This document shows positions 43,881 to 54,599 of a stretch of DNA of 64,000 bases, piece after piece. Below the pieces are notes generated by a model, which saw only the letters and a program-made list of their open reading frames with translations, did no database searches and had not been told where the DNA came from. The stretch lies in assembly GCA_032716605.1 (NCBI GenBank), contig CM064492.1:46779403-46843402 (forward strand), written 5' to 3'. Numbering within the stretch: the first letter of the stretch is position 1; every line of letters starts with the position of its first letter. The stretch comes from Paralithodes platypus (taxonomy: Eukaryota; Arthropoda; Malacostraca; Decapoda; Lithodidae). Position numbers and translations under genes: made by a program.

Positions 43881-44960
43881 ACGTTAATGACGCATGGGTT
43901 GGCTTCAGAACCATCATCACAAACATCCTAGACGAAATAGCTCCTCTGAAAGACATACGAATTAAAGCAAGGTCAGACCCATGGATCAACAATGACATAC
44001 TACACCATCTGGAACACAGAGACAATCTGTTAAAAAGGCTAGCGAAACATAGACAGGATCAAGGTCTGAAACATGAGTTCAACAGGGCCAGGAATAAACT
44101 AAGTAGGAAAATGAAATAAGCGAAAACTAATTATTTTCACAATAAGGCAGAGGAATATCAGAATAACCCAAAGAAACTATGGAGGCACCTAAAAACAACA
44201 GGCTACAGCAACAAGACAAGGGATTCGTCTAACACTAATATTGCTCTCACCATTAATGATCAGGTTTGCCACGATAAACGACACATTTCAACCTACTTCA
44301 ACTCCTTCTTCACTTCCATAGCAAACACACTTGCACAGAACCTACCTCAACCTCTCAATAAATACACGACAACAACGACCACCTTTCGTAATTTCTACAG
44401 AGATAAAGACGTACACCCGAACACATTTGGATTGCAAAATGTTACACCAAAATACAATTTTGACGAGCTGTCTAACCTAAATGTACATAAGAGCACAGGA
44501 CCAGACAAAATTCCTGCCAAATTTCTACGAGATGGAGCCATTGGTATAGCAGGCCCCCTAACCCACATCATCAACTTGTCAATTAACACCAACACAGTAC
44601 CTGCTGAACTGAAGGAAGCTATTGTAACCCCTCTATTCAAGAAAGGAAATAAACTAGAAGTTGGCAACTACAGACCAGTTAGCATATTATGTATTGTATC
44701 TAAAATCCTTGAAAGAGCGGTATACACCCAAATTGAACACTACCTCAAACAAAATGATCTATTCTATAAGTTTCAATCAGGTTTCAGATGCATGTACTCG
44801 ACAGACTCCTGTCTCATCCACTCAACGGATCACATTCGTAAAGAAATGTCTAAAGGTAACTACACCGGTATGGTTCTTCTTGATCTACAAAAAGCGTTTG
44901 ACACAGTAGACCATGATATCCTATGTAATAAACTACAACCCATTGGAATACCTATAGAAT
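43881..44960 (+). pseudogene. LINE-L copy 2: linker and RT fingers
   Basis: Resumes with NVNDAWVGFRTIITNILDEIAPL, a Lys/Arg-rich linker with a nonsense codon near 44116, then RT: STGPDKIPAKFLRDG, PLFKKGNKLEVGNYRPVSILCI, FQSGFR, GMVLLDLQKAFDTVDHDIL. Cut at about 44960 by LINE-N. Confidence 0.85.
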
Positions 44961-44981
44961 TGGAATGCTACCCCTCACGAG

Positions 44982-47309
44982 TTGGGTGGTTCCATGTTTG
45001 CTAAACATATGTTAAGGTTTTGTGAGGAGCAAGGTTTAATTTTGTCCTCCAAAAACCTGCTTCCAGAAAATAGCTATACATATGTTAGTGAAGCATGGGA
45101 GACCAGGTCGTGGCTTGATCATGCAATCTCTAGCTCTGACTTTCATGACTCTATCTCAGAAATGGCCATAAGATACGACATTACGGATGACGACCACATA
45201 CCTATAGAATTAACAATCCAAATTAATAAAGCACCGGAAATAACAGAAACTAGCAATAGCATCAAGGCAAAAGTTCCATGGAATGTAATCTCAAATGAAG
45301 AGTGCCAAATGTACTGTGATAAAACCAAGGACTTATTAAATAGGGTGCAATATGATGGTAATGGTGTAGCACAATGCAGGGATCCAAAATGTAGTGATGC
45401 ACAACACAGAAAGGACATTATTAAATTTTACAATAGTATAATAGATTCTTTATCAAAAGCGGGGGAAAGTATTTTTAATAGCCGTAAATATAAGTCCTCA
45501 TTCAATAAGCCAGGTTGGCAAGACTATGTGGCTGACCTGTATCAGGCCTCCAGAGATGCTAGGTCTCATTGGCTTGAAGTAGGTCAGCCTAGACAGGGGC
45601 CTATATTTGAACTTCACAAAAGAGCAAAGGCTAGGACCAAATATGCCATTAGATTTATTAAGCAAAATGAAAACCAATTACGGAAGGAAGCCCTTGCAAA
45701 GAGTCTGGCAGAAAAGGATACTAACTGTTTTTGGAAGGACATCAGATCCATGCAAAATTGTAACACACCATTACCTGTCAGTGTTGAGGGGGTTACGGGT
45801 GAAGAGAACATTGCTGACTTATGGAAAACTCATTTTAAGGAACTACTTAACAGTGTAAACCAAAGGTCTACTAATGGTGCAATTCAATATGTGAAAGATA
45901 GTAATTATGAAGACATTAAAGTGACTGAAAGTGATCTTGAGAATGCCATAAGAAAACTTAACCTAAATAAAGCTTGTGGGCTGGATGGTATATATGCAGA
46001 ACATCTTAAATATGCAGATAAGTTGTTAATAGATAAACTTAGTTCTTGCATCACCAGTCTATTTACGCATGGTGTCCTGCCGGAGTCTATGATATCCGTA
46101 ATACTTGTTCCTGTCATTAAAGATAAATCAGGTAAAATTACAGCAAAAGACAACTACCGCCCAGTAGCACTTGCTAGTGTGGTGAGTAAGGTAGTTGAAA
46201 TGATAATGCTAGAAAGAATGTCTGCATATATTGTCACCAGCAGCAATCAGTTTGGCTTTAAGAAAAATCACGGCACAGACCAATGCATATATGTGCTGAA
46301 AGAAGTGATTGATACATACAACAAACTAAATAGCTCAATTTTCTCTTGTTTTCTTGATGCAAGTAAGGCTTTTGATAGGGTGCATCACAAAACCTTATTT
46401 GAAAAATTAGTTAACAGGGGAGTGCCTAGTTATATTGTTAGGATACTTATTTTCTGGTATGCTAATCAAAAAATGTGTGTAAGATGAGGCAACATCCTGT
46501 CAGGCTCTTTCGCCGTAACCAATGGTGTTAGGCAGGGGGGGATATTGTCTCCGTATCTTTTCAACGCCTACATGGATGATCTTAGTCTGGAGCTGAACAA
46601 GACTTGCACTGGGTGCTGTATTGGCAGCACCATTGTAAATCATCTCATGTATGCTGATGACCTAGCCTTAATCGTGCCCTCTGGAGCAGGACTGGATAAA
46701 TTATTAAGAGTATGTGAAAAATTTGGAATCGAACATTCAGTCAAATTTAATCCTATAAAGAGCAATATCATAATATTTAAATCTAACCTTCTATTGAAAT
46801 CAAAGCTACCTAAATTCCATTTGTATGAAGAAATTATAGAAGAAGTAAGTAAAGTAAAGTATCTAGGACACTATATTTCATGTGATCGCTCAGATGATGA
46901 GGATATGGGTCGTCAGCGAAGGCAACTTTACATGCAGGGAAATTCAATATTAAGAAAATTTCATATGTGCACATGGGATACAAAAATAACATTGTTCAAC
47001 TCCTACTGCTCACCAATGTATACAGCACAACTATGGTGGAACTATAAGAAAATTACAGTGAATAGACTAAGTATCTCATATCACAATATCATGAAAATGT
47101 TTCTGGGGCTCTCAAAATATGAGAGTACAAGTACGCTATGTGCCTATATGAACTTACACTGTTACAAATCACTCATTAGAAAGCTAACATATAAATTCAT
47201 TCAGCGCCTTAACACTTCTGAGAACAGGATCATTAAAATGCTACAAACTCCAAGCATAGTGTACACCTCCAGGATCCAGGCACACTGGAGGAAGTTGCTC
47301 TATATTTAA
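44982..47309 (+). pseudogene. LINE-N copy 2 ORF2 fragment: endonuclease end and RT
   Basis: Single frame to the stop at 47309, interrupted only by TGA at 46485-46487 (CVR-stop-GNIL; copy 1 has Trp there). Motifs: SWLDHAISSS, DDDHIPIEL, KACGLDGIYAEHLKY, FGFKKNHGTDQC, CFLDASKAFDRV, GVRQGGILSPYLFNAYMD, MYADDLALI, KVKYLGHYIS. Confidence 0.9.
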
Positions 47310-47699
47310 CCTTAAGTAATGATTTCAGGTCTGCTACTCTACAGAATTAGCATACCGGTACTGATCCTCATAGTGCAGTACAGTACCGATATTCCTATAC
47401 TGTACTGTAGCAACATACTGTACCGGAAGCTAAATGATGTGAGGCATGGTACTGTACACAATTAGGACAGTGGTTTTGGTAACACAGTAGTTTGATGACC
47501 ACTGTTTTTGGTTGAGGCAGTGCTGTGAACTACATGATAGCAAGCTGGGTATTATTTAATTTCTTTTTATTTTATGTAGCCTATGTACAGTAGCTTATAT
47601 ATATTTATATATATTTATGTTACTGTAAGGTATATATGGACCCCAGGTATGGTCCCCTCTGTACTGTGTGAGTCTGAAATAAAGTATTATTATTATTAC
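47310..47699 (+). other. LINE-N copy 2 3' UTR and ATT tail
   Basis: Non-coding, with several TACTGTA/GTACTGTA-type motifs, ending AATAAAG(TATT)ATTATTA. Confidence 0.75.
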
Positions 47700-48548
47700 A
47701 AGCAATGGGCATAGGGTCTGTGAACTGGTTTAAATCTTATCTTAGTGGTAGAACCCAAAGAGTCAAAATTGATGATAATATATCTGATCCTATGCCAATT
47801 AACTGTGGGGTCCCGCAGGGAAGCATCCTTGGTCCCTTACTCTTTCTCTGTTATGTGAACGACATGGAACTGAGCGTCTCATGTAAATTATTACTGTATG
47901 CAGACAACAGCGTGCTTCTGGTTTCAGGAAAAGACCCAATAAGTATTGCCGCTTCACTTTCCAAAGAACTAGCATCATGTAGTGAATGGCTAGTGGACAA
48001 TAGACTATCTCTTCACCTGGGCAAGACGGAAGCTATCTTATGTGGAACAAAACGCAAACTGAAAGACATTGTGGGCTTCTCGGTCAACTGTAATGATATT
48101 CCTATAACAACAGTGTCACAAGTTAAATATCTCTGACTGAAACTGGATGCGAGTTTGTCAGGTGAAACAATTTTGGAATCTATCCTGAGTAAGTGTAGAG
48201 CACGTATAAAATACCTGTATAGACAGGTGGGATGCTTGCCCGCGGCGACCAAAAAGACCCTCTGCCAAGCGCTTGTTCAATGTCATTTTGACTATTCTGT
48301 GTCATCCTGGTACTCTGCATCATCTAAATCAGCACAGCACAAACTTCAGGTCACTCAAAATAAAATGGTTAGGTTCATGCTGAACCTAGGACCCAGATCA
48401 CATGTTGGCCAGGAACAACTTCAGTCACTAGGTATGCTCAATGTCTCTGACAGGGCCAAACAAATCAGGCTCACTAATGCCTTCAAAATTTTCTATGACA
48501 GAGCTCCAGAGTATCTAAAGAATGATTTTGTTAAAGCAAATGAGAGGT
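47700..48548 (+). pseudogene. LINE-L copy 2: RT palm and thumb
   Basis: Continues LINE-L: GIGSVNWFKSYLSGRTQ, NCGVPQGSILGPLLFLCYVND, LLLYADNSVLLVSG (second Asp of YADD is Asn), NRLSLHLGKTEAILCG, then a TGA near 48136 and, after it in frame, SKCRARIKYLYRQVGCLP, ALVQCHFDYSVSSWY, QNKMVRFMLNL. Ends at about 48548 in NDFVKANE. Confidence 0.85.
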
Positions 48549-49845
48549 TCCCCACTAACTCTGGCAGCAATCCCACCAGCACTTCAAGTTAAAAAGGAGG
48601 AGCTTCAACGTCTCGTGAGTCGCCTGATACACATCGATGCCCACTCAGCTCTGGCCCTGCTCAAGAACTGTTTCTCCATCCCAAAACTCCAATACCTCCT
48701 GCGCACATCGATGACTTACACGAACAATGGCGGCCTCCAAGAATTAGACGGCATAATCCGAGAAGCAGTGACCAGCATCACCAACGTGGAATTTAAAGAA
48801 CGGGCCTGGACACAAGCCACCCTTCCTGTCCGCCTCGGGGGCTTGGGCATACGGAGAGCCTCGGATATTGCCTCCCCAGCCTTTATCTCTTCCCTCATCG
48901 CGACCAACGACCTCGTATTGTCCATCCTTTATTCTCAACCCGGAATGACACTTAATGGGGACGTAACAGCAGCGATTAACACCTGGAAGGGAAGTAGAGG
49001 AGGAGCCTCAGGGTACCTCCAGGAGCAAGCAGAAAGCGTGGGATACCATCTCGGCGAAGAAAACTCAAGAAAATCTCCTAACCAATGCAGACCAGGTTGC
49101 AAAAGCACGCCTCCAGGCAGCCGCCCGTTCGGAGAGTGGCTTGTGGTTACACGCCATCCCCATCCCACCTCTTGGAACTCACTTGGATGCTGAAGCGCTC
49201 CGGGTCGCCATCGCGCTCAGAGTGGGTGCGGCAGTTTGTCACCCACACACTTGCAAGTGTGATGGGAGGATGGATGCTCAAGGTCACCATGCCTTGTCAT
49301 GTAATTACAACGCAGGCCGCCTGCCAAGACACGCTGCACTAAATGATGTCATAAAACGGGTCCTGCAGAGTGCTAACCGTGCATCAATCCTCGAATCACA
49401 TGGACTTCACAGAGAAGACGGCAAACGGCCAGATGGGATGACCACTTTCCCTTACAAGAATGGCCGGTGCCTCGTGTGGGATGCCACATGTGTTGACACT
49501 TTCTCCACAACCAACGCCGCCAGAAACGCCGACGAAGCAGATGAAGCCGCCCGGATAGCAGAAAATAAAAAGCGAGAAAAATATCAAGCCATCGCCAGAA
49601 TTCATCAGTTCGAGCCCCTGGCATTCGAAACTTCAGGAGTCTTCGGCCCTACCACCCTTAAGATGGTGAATGAAATAGGCCGTAAAATCAGAGAAGTTTC
49701 AGGAGAACCCCGGGAAACCCTCTGGCTCAAGCAAAGACTAGGGATGGCTATCCTCCGGGGCAATGCCACCAGCGTCATGAGCTCAGTTCGACAGGACTGG
49801 GTCATGCCACTGTGTGAGGCCCCGGCAGGAGTGGTGTATCCGTAG
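48549..49845 (+). pseudogene. LINE fragment with CCHC-like finger and restriction-like endonuclease motif
   Basis: C-terminal part of a different LINE: GSPLTLAAIPPALQ, HSALALLKNCFSIPKLQYLLRTS, ATLPVRLGGLGIRRASDIA; frame shift near 49100; then TCKCDGRMDAQGHHALSC (C-C-H-C pattern) and KRPDGMTTFPYKNGRCLVWDATCVDTFS, which fits the PD...D core of restriction-like endonucleases found at the C-terminus of R2/CRE/NeSL-type LINEs. Inserted in LINE-L RT. Exact clade unassigned. Confidence 0.65.
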
Positions 49846-49912
49846 TCTTTCCACAGTAGGGTAAAACAAAACATAAACTTTATTTGTATGTAACATGTGT
49901 GATGAACATTAA

Positions 49913-50568
49913 CCCGGTGAGACCCAGCGTCGCACGTGTTGCGTCGGCAGTATTTGATCACCAACTCCCAGCGACGCATCACGTGCGTCCGACATATAAA
50001 AAACACTTACGTGGCTCGTAAGGTAGGAAATGGCGGGAGAATAGGAGGGGGAGGTACCGTAGTGTGTGTGGGAGCCGGGCCAGTAGGTGTGAGCGGGCCG
50101 AGACAGCCGCGCGGCTGGTGGTGGTGGGCTTAGTGGGGATAGTTTACACCCTTAGTTCACCGCCATTTTGAACCTTCATTACTCCGGTCGTATGGGAGCT
50201 AGAGGCTTGAGATTTATGTGAGACACTCCTTAGGATGTATGCCGTACAATGCCATACTCAGTTTTTACCCTAGTGCTCCCGGGCGGGTGGTCATGCGGGG
50301 GAGACGAACTATTGAACCCCCCCCCCCCAAATGACCGAAATGATTTTTTTTTTATTTTTGTCTTCATTTCTCACCATTCTCTTCCGTTTTGGCTCAACAA
50401 TTTTTTTTGAGGCCCCCCCCCCCAAAAAAAAAATGTCCGAGGTGATTTTGTTTTCCTTTTTTTTTCATTTCTCATCCTTGTCTTCCATTTTAGCAAACAA
50501 AAAAAAGAAGTGAAAATGGCTTGGGACTGGGGTGAACAAAATATTATAACTAGCCGGGGCTCAGCGGG
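49913..50568. mobile_element. TTAA-flanked MITE, 656 bp
   Basis: TTAA at 49909-49912 and 50569-50572; ends CCCGGTGAGACCC and inverted CCCGCTGAGCCCC. Contains poly-C runs (near 50320 and 50415). Piggybac-like by target and ends; internal sequence unlike the other TTAA MITEs. Confidence 0.7.
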
Positions 50569-50594
50569 TTAATAAAAGGGGATGTGTTGGATGG

Positions 50595-50867
50595 TTGAAA
50601 GCCACAGTTGCTCGCGCGTTTGGGGCTAGCAACACGTATTATGAAAAACATGCATCCTCCCCCAGAAACAGGATGTTTAATTTTAAGGTCCCGAGAATCC
50701 AAGGACAGGGTAAGCAAACATTCTTCTTCACTGCCATCAAAGACTGGAACGACCTACCCCAGTCAGTCCGTGGAAAGAGAACACTGTATTCCTTCAGACG
50801 TAGCCTGAAGGAACACCTGAACTGGACAGCTGCGAGAAGGGAGCACCAAGCTTGTGTCTACTACTAA
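50595..50867 (+). pseudogene. LINE-L copy 2: RT C-terminus
   Basis: Open frame to TAA at 50865: FKVPRIQGQGKQTFFFTAIKDWNDLP, LYSFRRSLKEHL. Typical last block of CR1/L2-like RTs; it completes the copy split at 48548. Confidence 0.85.
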
Positions 50868-51095
50868 ATACGACATAAGAGATAGACAAACCAAACTGAA
50901 ATGATTACTGATTACGGATTACTGATATTTACTATAGGATGTAAGGTATCTTAAAATAACCCCCTAGAAATACTTTCTCTAAAGTATCTATTTCTTTATC
51001 CTGCCCATTTTCCCAGCTAACCTAATCCCACAAGGACCCCAATGGAAATACGCCTAACGGCCTTATTGGGCTATCCTTAGTTGGAATTATGCAAG
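50868..51095 (+). other. LINE-L copy 2 3' UTR (truncated)
   Basis: Matches 43555-43790. Includes GGACCCCAATGGAAATACGCC, the segment shared with the SINE. Joined to satellite at 51095. Confidence 0.88.
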
Positions 51096-51917
51096 CTGAA
51101 TCGAATGGCGCAAACAGAATTACAATCGGACCATTAGTTTAGGATTTCGATTTTGACTGAGCCTTCCTGGAGGGCCCAGGGGGACCGTTTTTTGGACTTT
51201 AAAAGTCCTCTGTAGCCCAAACTATAAGTCCTAGGGAATTCTACTTGGTGTCATTCGATTTTTCTCGGCGAGCTGCTTCTAGACATGGTCGTAGATTTCG
51301 TTTTCGCCCAGCCATTCGGCCAGAATCGAAAATATTTTTCTCAAAAACCTTGGGCCAGGCAAATCGGTGATTTTGGTCGAATTTTTACTTGTCAATATTA
51401 TTACATATTTGGATTCGTCTCGCCGTTGCGGATTCAACGGTATAATTTTGTATTAATTTTGACCTATTTTTAGGCCCCCCTAGGCCTATTTTAAAGTTTA
51501 AAAACTCCATAGACGAGTTATTTAAGAACGGATTTTGTTTAATTTTATACCATAAGTATACTTTGGCAAGCTCAATCGAATGGCGCAAACAGAATTACAA
51601 TCGGACCATTAGTTTAGAATTTCGATTTTGACTGGGCCTTCCTGGAGGGCCCAGGGGACCGTTTTTTGGACTTTAAAAGTCCTCTGTAGCCCAAACTATA
51701 AGTCCTAGGGAATTCTACTTGGTGCCATTCGATTTTTCTCGGCGATCTGCTTCTAGACATGGTCTTAGATTTCATTTTCGCCCAGCCATTCGGCCAGAAT
51801 CGAAAATATTTTTCTCAAAAACCTTGGGCCAGGCAAATCGGTGATTTTGGTCGAATTTTGACTTGTCAATATTATTACATATTTGGATTCGTCTCGCCGT
51901 TGCGGATTCAACGGTAT
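51096..51917 (+). repeat. 475-bp satellite, units 1 and 2 (left part)
   Basis: Unit starts TCGAATGGCGCAAACAGAAT at 51101 and 51576 (period 475). Unit 2 is interrupted at 51917 by DIRS-C and resumes at 60330. Confidence 0.93.
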
Positions 51918-52219
51918 ATTTGTTAGTAGTCTTGGCAAATCCAACGTCAAGGCTATTAACCTAATTGCAATGACGACTTGTCTATTTTGACTGCTATGTC
52001 GTCATTCCAACCGCGGTTAAAAAGAAAACGTCTAGAGTCTACTCCTTATCTTGCTCTAGGAGACGTTGTACATTAACCAAAACTACCACCGAAGGTGAAA
52101 AAAGTATAGAAGAGAAGAAAAAGGGGTTTACCTTAGTTACCGCTCAAGGCCCATCCCGTGTTCCGTCATGCGCCGATCCCTGTCGAACGTGCGCATGAGC
52201 GACCCTCTCTTGTTATAAT
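51918..52219 (+). repeat. DIRS-C left inverted terminal repeat
   Basis: ATTTGTTAGTAGTCTTGGCAA...CGACCCTCTCTTGTTAT; inverse of 59979-60270. Confidence 0.92.
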
Positions 52220-53640
52220 TTTTTCACGCGTCGCCATTGTTGTGCTCCTTCAATTCACCCTGTTTTAGGTTCGTTTCGGCTTTTCTGGCCTTCTTTTTGT
52301 TAGACAGATGTTACGTGATCTAGGACACACGTAAATGGGCTCCTCAGTGTGTTTAATGGAGACGCGTGTGGAAATAGCTACCGAAGGTACGGGGGCGCCT
52401 GGCGTTCCTCGTATGTGTTTTTCATTCCTTTCTCTTTTCATATTCTTTTTTCCTGTTAGTCTGGGCATAGTTTAGCTTATTTTAGCCTAGCTTGTTTCTC
52501 ATTCAGGAATTGCTATGCCCTATGAGTTTTCATATTTTCATAGCCTAGGTGTACAGTTGGTTCACAATCTGAGATTTCGTGGTGGCGGTGCTGTTTGTAG
52601 GGTTTGTGTCGGCCGAATTATTAGCGTTATTCCCGAGTCCCCCCTTTCGAGCCTTCACTGTGTCTCAAGGGCCTGGGCGCTTGGTGGTTCGTGATATCCA
52701 GGGGTACCCCACAGGGCCTCTCCCTCACACCACAGGGTTTTTCGCCCCTGACACATTCTCTCCTCACGGCTAGGCCACCCTTTTTCTCGCCAGTTTCATT
52801 TACTGGTTTTTGTGTTCCCTTACTGTTTTCACCTCCATCCTTTCATTCCCTTTTGCCCAATCCTGGGGTACCCTAAGGGGGCCCCTGTTTGTGCCGAACC
52901 ACCCTTCCTGCCACTTCTCCTCATGGGCTTTGCTCTATCTCTGTGGGTGGGGTGGTTCCTGGGGGATGTGCCTCCTCTCCCCTGGTGTGTCTTCCTTGCC
53001 TCTCCCCTGACCGGTTGAGTCAGTATATTATCAAGGAAGACACTGCTCAGCTTGATGGCCATCGTCGCTTGGAGTCATAAGGAGTTGACGCTTTTTTCTG
53101 GGCCTGTGTTGGTATTCCCTAGACGCTCCTCTCGCTGCTTTTGGGCCGGGCCATCTCGGCCGGCCCCGCAATTTTGGGGAGTGCCCGATTCGGTCCACGG
53201 ACGATTCGGCTCCCCGCAAATTTGCGGAGATCGCTGGGGGGTCTCGCGGTGAGGCGGGAGGGTTGTGTCGGTACGGTTATGCCTCCATTGGCCCGCAAAT
53301 TTGCGGTTATAGTTGGCTTTCCCGGTGACCCTTTTTTGTGTCATCTTGTTGCCTGGTACTATATTGGTGTATGCACTTGCCTGGTGTTATGGACCCTGCA
53401 TGTGAGGTGTTGAGTGGTGGTTAACACTTTCTCCATCTTTGCAGGTTCTGCTTGTGCTCTTCCGCCTCACCCGCCCTCCTCACCTCCATCGGTGCTCCCG
53501 GTTTAGAGTGAGTACGACTTCCAGTTTGCATGTGTGTGTTCCTGTTTACCCATGCTCATTCCCTGGTTTTTATTGGACATTATCTTCACTTACTCCGTCA
53601 ACGTGCTGCTTATGGTGTGTGTTCTTCCATTGCAGGTGGG
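52220..53640 (+). promoter_or_regulatory. DIRS-C leader with palindromes and possible 5' intron
   Basis: No convincing gene. Contains CCGCAAATTTGCGG twice (53214-53227, 53293-53306). AGAGTGAGTACG (donor-like, about 53507) and a pyrimidine tract with TTGCAGGTGGGATG (acceptor-like, about 53635) could bound a small intron placing an ATG at 53640 right after the splice. Confidence 0.45.
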
Positions 53641-54599
53641 ATGCCTTGCTTTCGCCAGGGCTGTGGCTCCCCGTGCTTGGACTGCCACAGGTCCTGCTTA
53701 CGGCATTCGCAATGTGTGTCCTCTACGGCCTACCTCCGGCTTTGTGTGGCCCGTGTATGGACCTGGTGGATGTGGTGGACCATCACCCTGGTTCCTCTGA
53801 CGCGGCAGTGGCCTCTGCATCCCTTCAGTCTGTGTGGGCGGTGGTCTCCCACCACATCAGGACTGTGGGCCACCGTTCCCCGGCCTTTGTTGACGACCGG
53901 ATCCGCGTCGCCCTGGGCATCCCTGACCCATCTGGGGGCCGTTTACCTGGCCCTCTCCCTGCTCGGGCCCTCCTCCCTGAGTCCCGTGGTCGGTCGTCGC
54001 ATCGTCGGGTGGATCCCCAGCTCCGTCCACGCTCTCGCTCTCGCTCTCCTCGTCGCTCGTCCTCTACTGCCCCTCCTCGTCCTCCTGCTCACCTTGACTC
54101 CGCCGTTCGCCCTCGTCATGGTTCTCGCCCTGAGGCCGGGGTTAGCGTCTCTGCCCCTGTACGCCCTTCCCTGGCCTCTCCGGATAGGGGCTCTACTACC
54201 TTCCGCCCGCTTCCCCTGCACAAAAGACGTCCTCTTCATTTGTCCTCTACGCGCGCGGATGTTCATGCTGTAGCTGGCCCTCTGCTCCCTCCTTCTACTC
54301 TGTCCAGGAGGATCCGCCAGGATGTAGTTGCTTCTCCTCCTACTTCTCCTGCTTCGGTGCCTCTTCTTCCTTCTCGGTCTCGTCCCAAGGTGGAGGTTCC
54401 TCCCTCCTCCGCCTCGGTGTCGGGCCGCCCTGTTCTCTCAGCCCCGGGGATCCTTGCTCTGTTTCCCCCCGCGGCTCCTTCTGACCTCCTTTCACCCGGC
54501 CAGCCTTCCCCCTCCCGTCATCCTGCTCCTCTTCCTTCTTCTATTCCTGATCTTCGCTTGCCGGCTCCCGTGAGGGTACCCCGCCGCTTGACTCGGTAG
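53640..54599 (+). CDS. DIRS-C upstream gag frame (putative N-terminal Gag)
   Basis: Frame open from before 53439 to TAG 54597. The protein-like part begins about 53760 (MDLVDVVDHHPGSSDAAVASASL, FVDDRIRVALGIPDPSG), followed by an Arg/Ser stretch (RPRSRSRSPRRSSS) and a Pro/Ser-rich region. A Cys-rich stretch in another frame at 53640 (MPCFRQGCGSPCLDCHRSC) may be the true N-terminus if a frame change exists. The next gag frame (54641-56485) lies -1 and has no ATG before about 54850, so the two may form one Gag broken by, or expressed through, a frameshift near 54560-54600. Confidence 0.5.
   Translation, partial: DALLSPGLWLPVLGLPQVLLTAFAMCVLYGLPPALCGPCMDLVDVVDHHPGSSDAAVASASLQSVWAVVSHHIRTVGHRSPAFVDDRIRVALGIPDPSGGRLPGPLPARALLPESRGRSSHRRVDPQLRPRSRSRSPRRSSSTAPPRPPAHLDSAVRPRHGSRPEAGVSVSAPVRPSLASPDRGSTTFRPLPLHKRRPLHLSSTRADVHAVAGPLLPPSTLSRRIRQDVVASPPTSPASVPLLPSRSRPKVEVPPSSASVSGRPVLSAPGILALFPPAAPSDLLSPGQPSPSRHPAPLPSSIPDLRLPAPVRVPRRLTR

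Larger units (their letters stand above)
44961..47699 (+). mobile_element. LINE-N copy 2, 5'-truncated, inside LINE-L
   Basis: Begins in the middle of the endonuclease (SMFAKHMLRFCEEQGL) and ends AATAAAGTATTATTATTA at about 47698. Flanks ACAACCCATTGGAATA and ACAAGCAATGGGCATA are similar and may be a diverged target-site duplication. Confidence 0.88.
40830..51095 (+). mobile_element. LINE-L copy 2, long copy split by five insertions
   Basis: CR1/L2/jockey-like non-LTR element. Order of its own parts: signal/2A ORF (40941-41693), zinc fingers and endonuclease (41953-43546), linker and RT start (43881-44960), RT palm/thumb (47700-48548), RT C-terminus (50595-50867), 3' UTR (50871-51095). Insertions: SINE, LINE-L tail, LINE-N copy 2, RLE-LINE fragment, TTAA MITE. 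The 3' end is lost at the satellite border. Confidence 0.85.

Noticed and set aside
53530..54273. 247-codon frame overlapping the DIRS-C upstream gag
   Set aside because: Outside its first Cys-rich part it reads as Leu/Pro low complexity; the other frame looks more protein-like.
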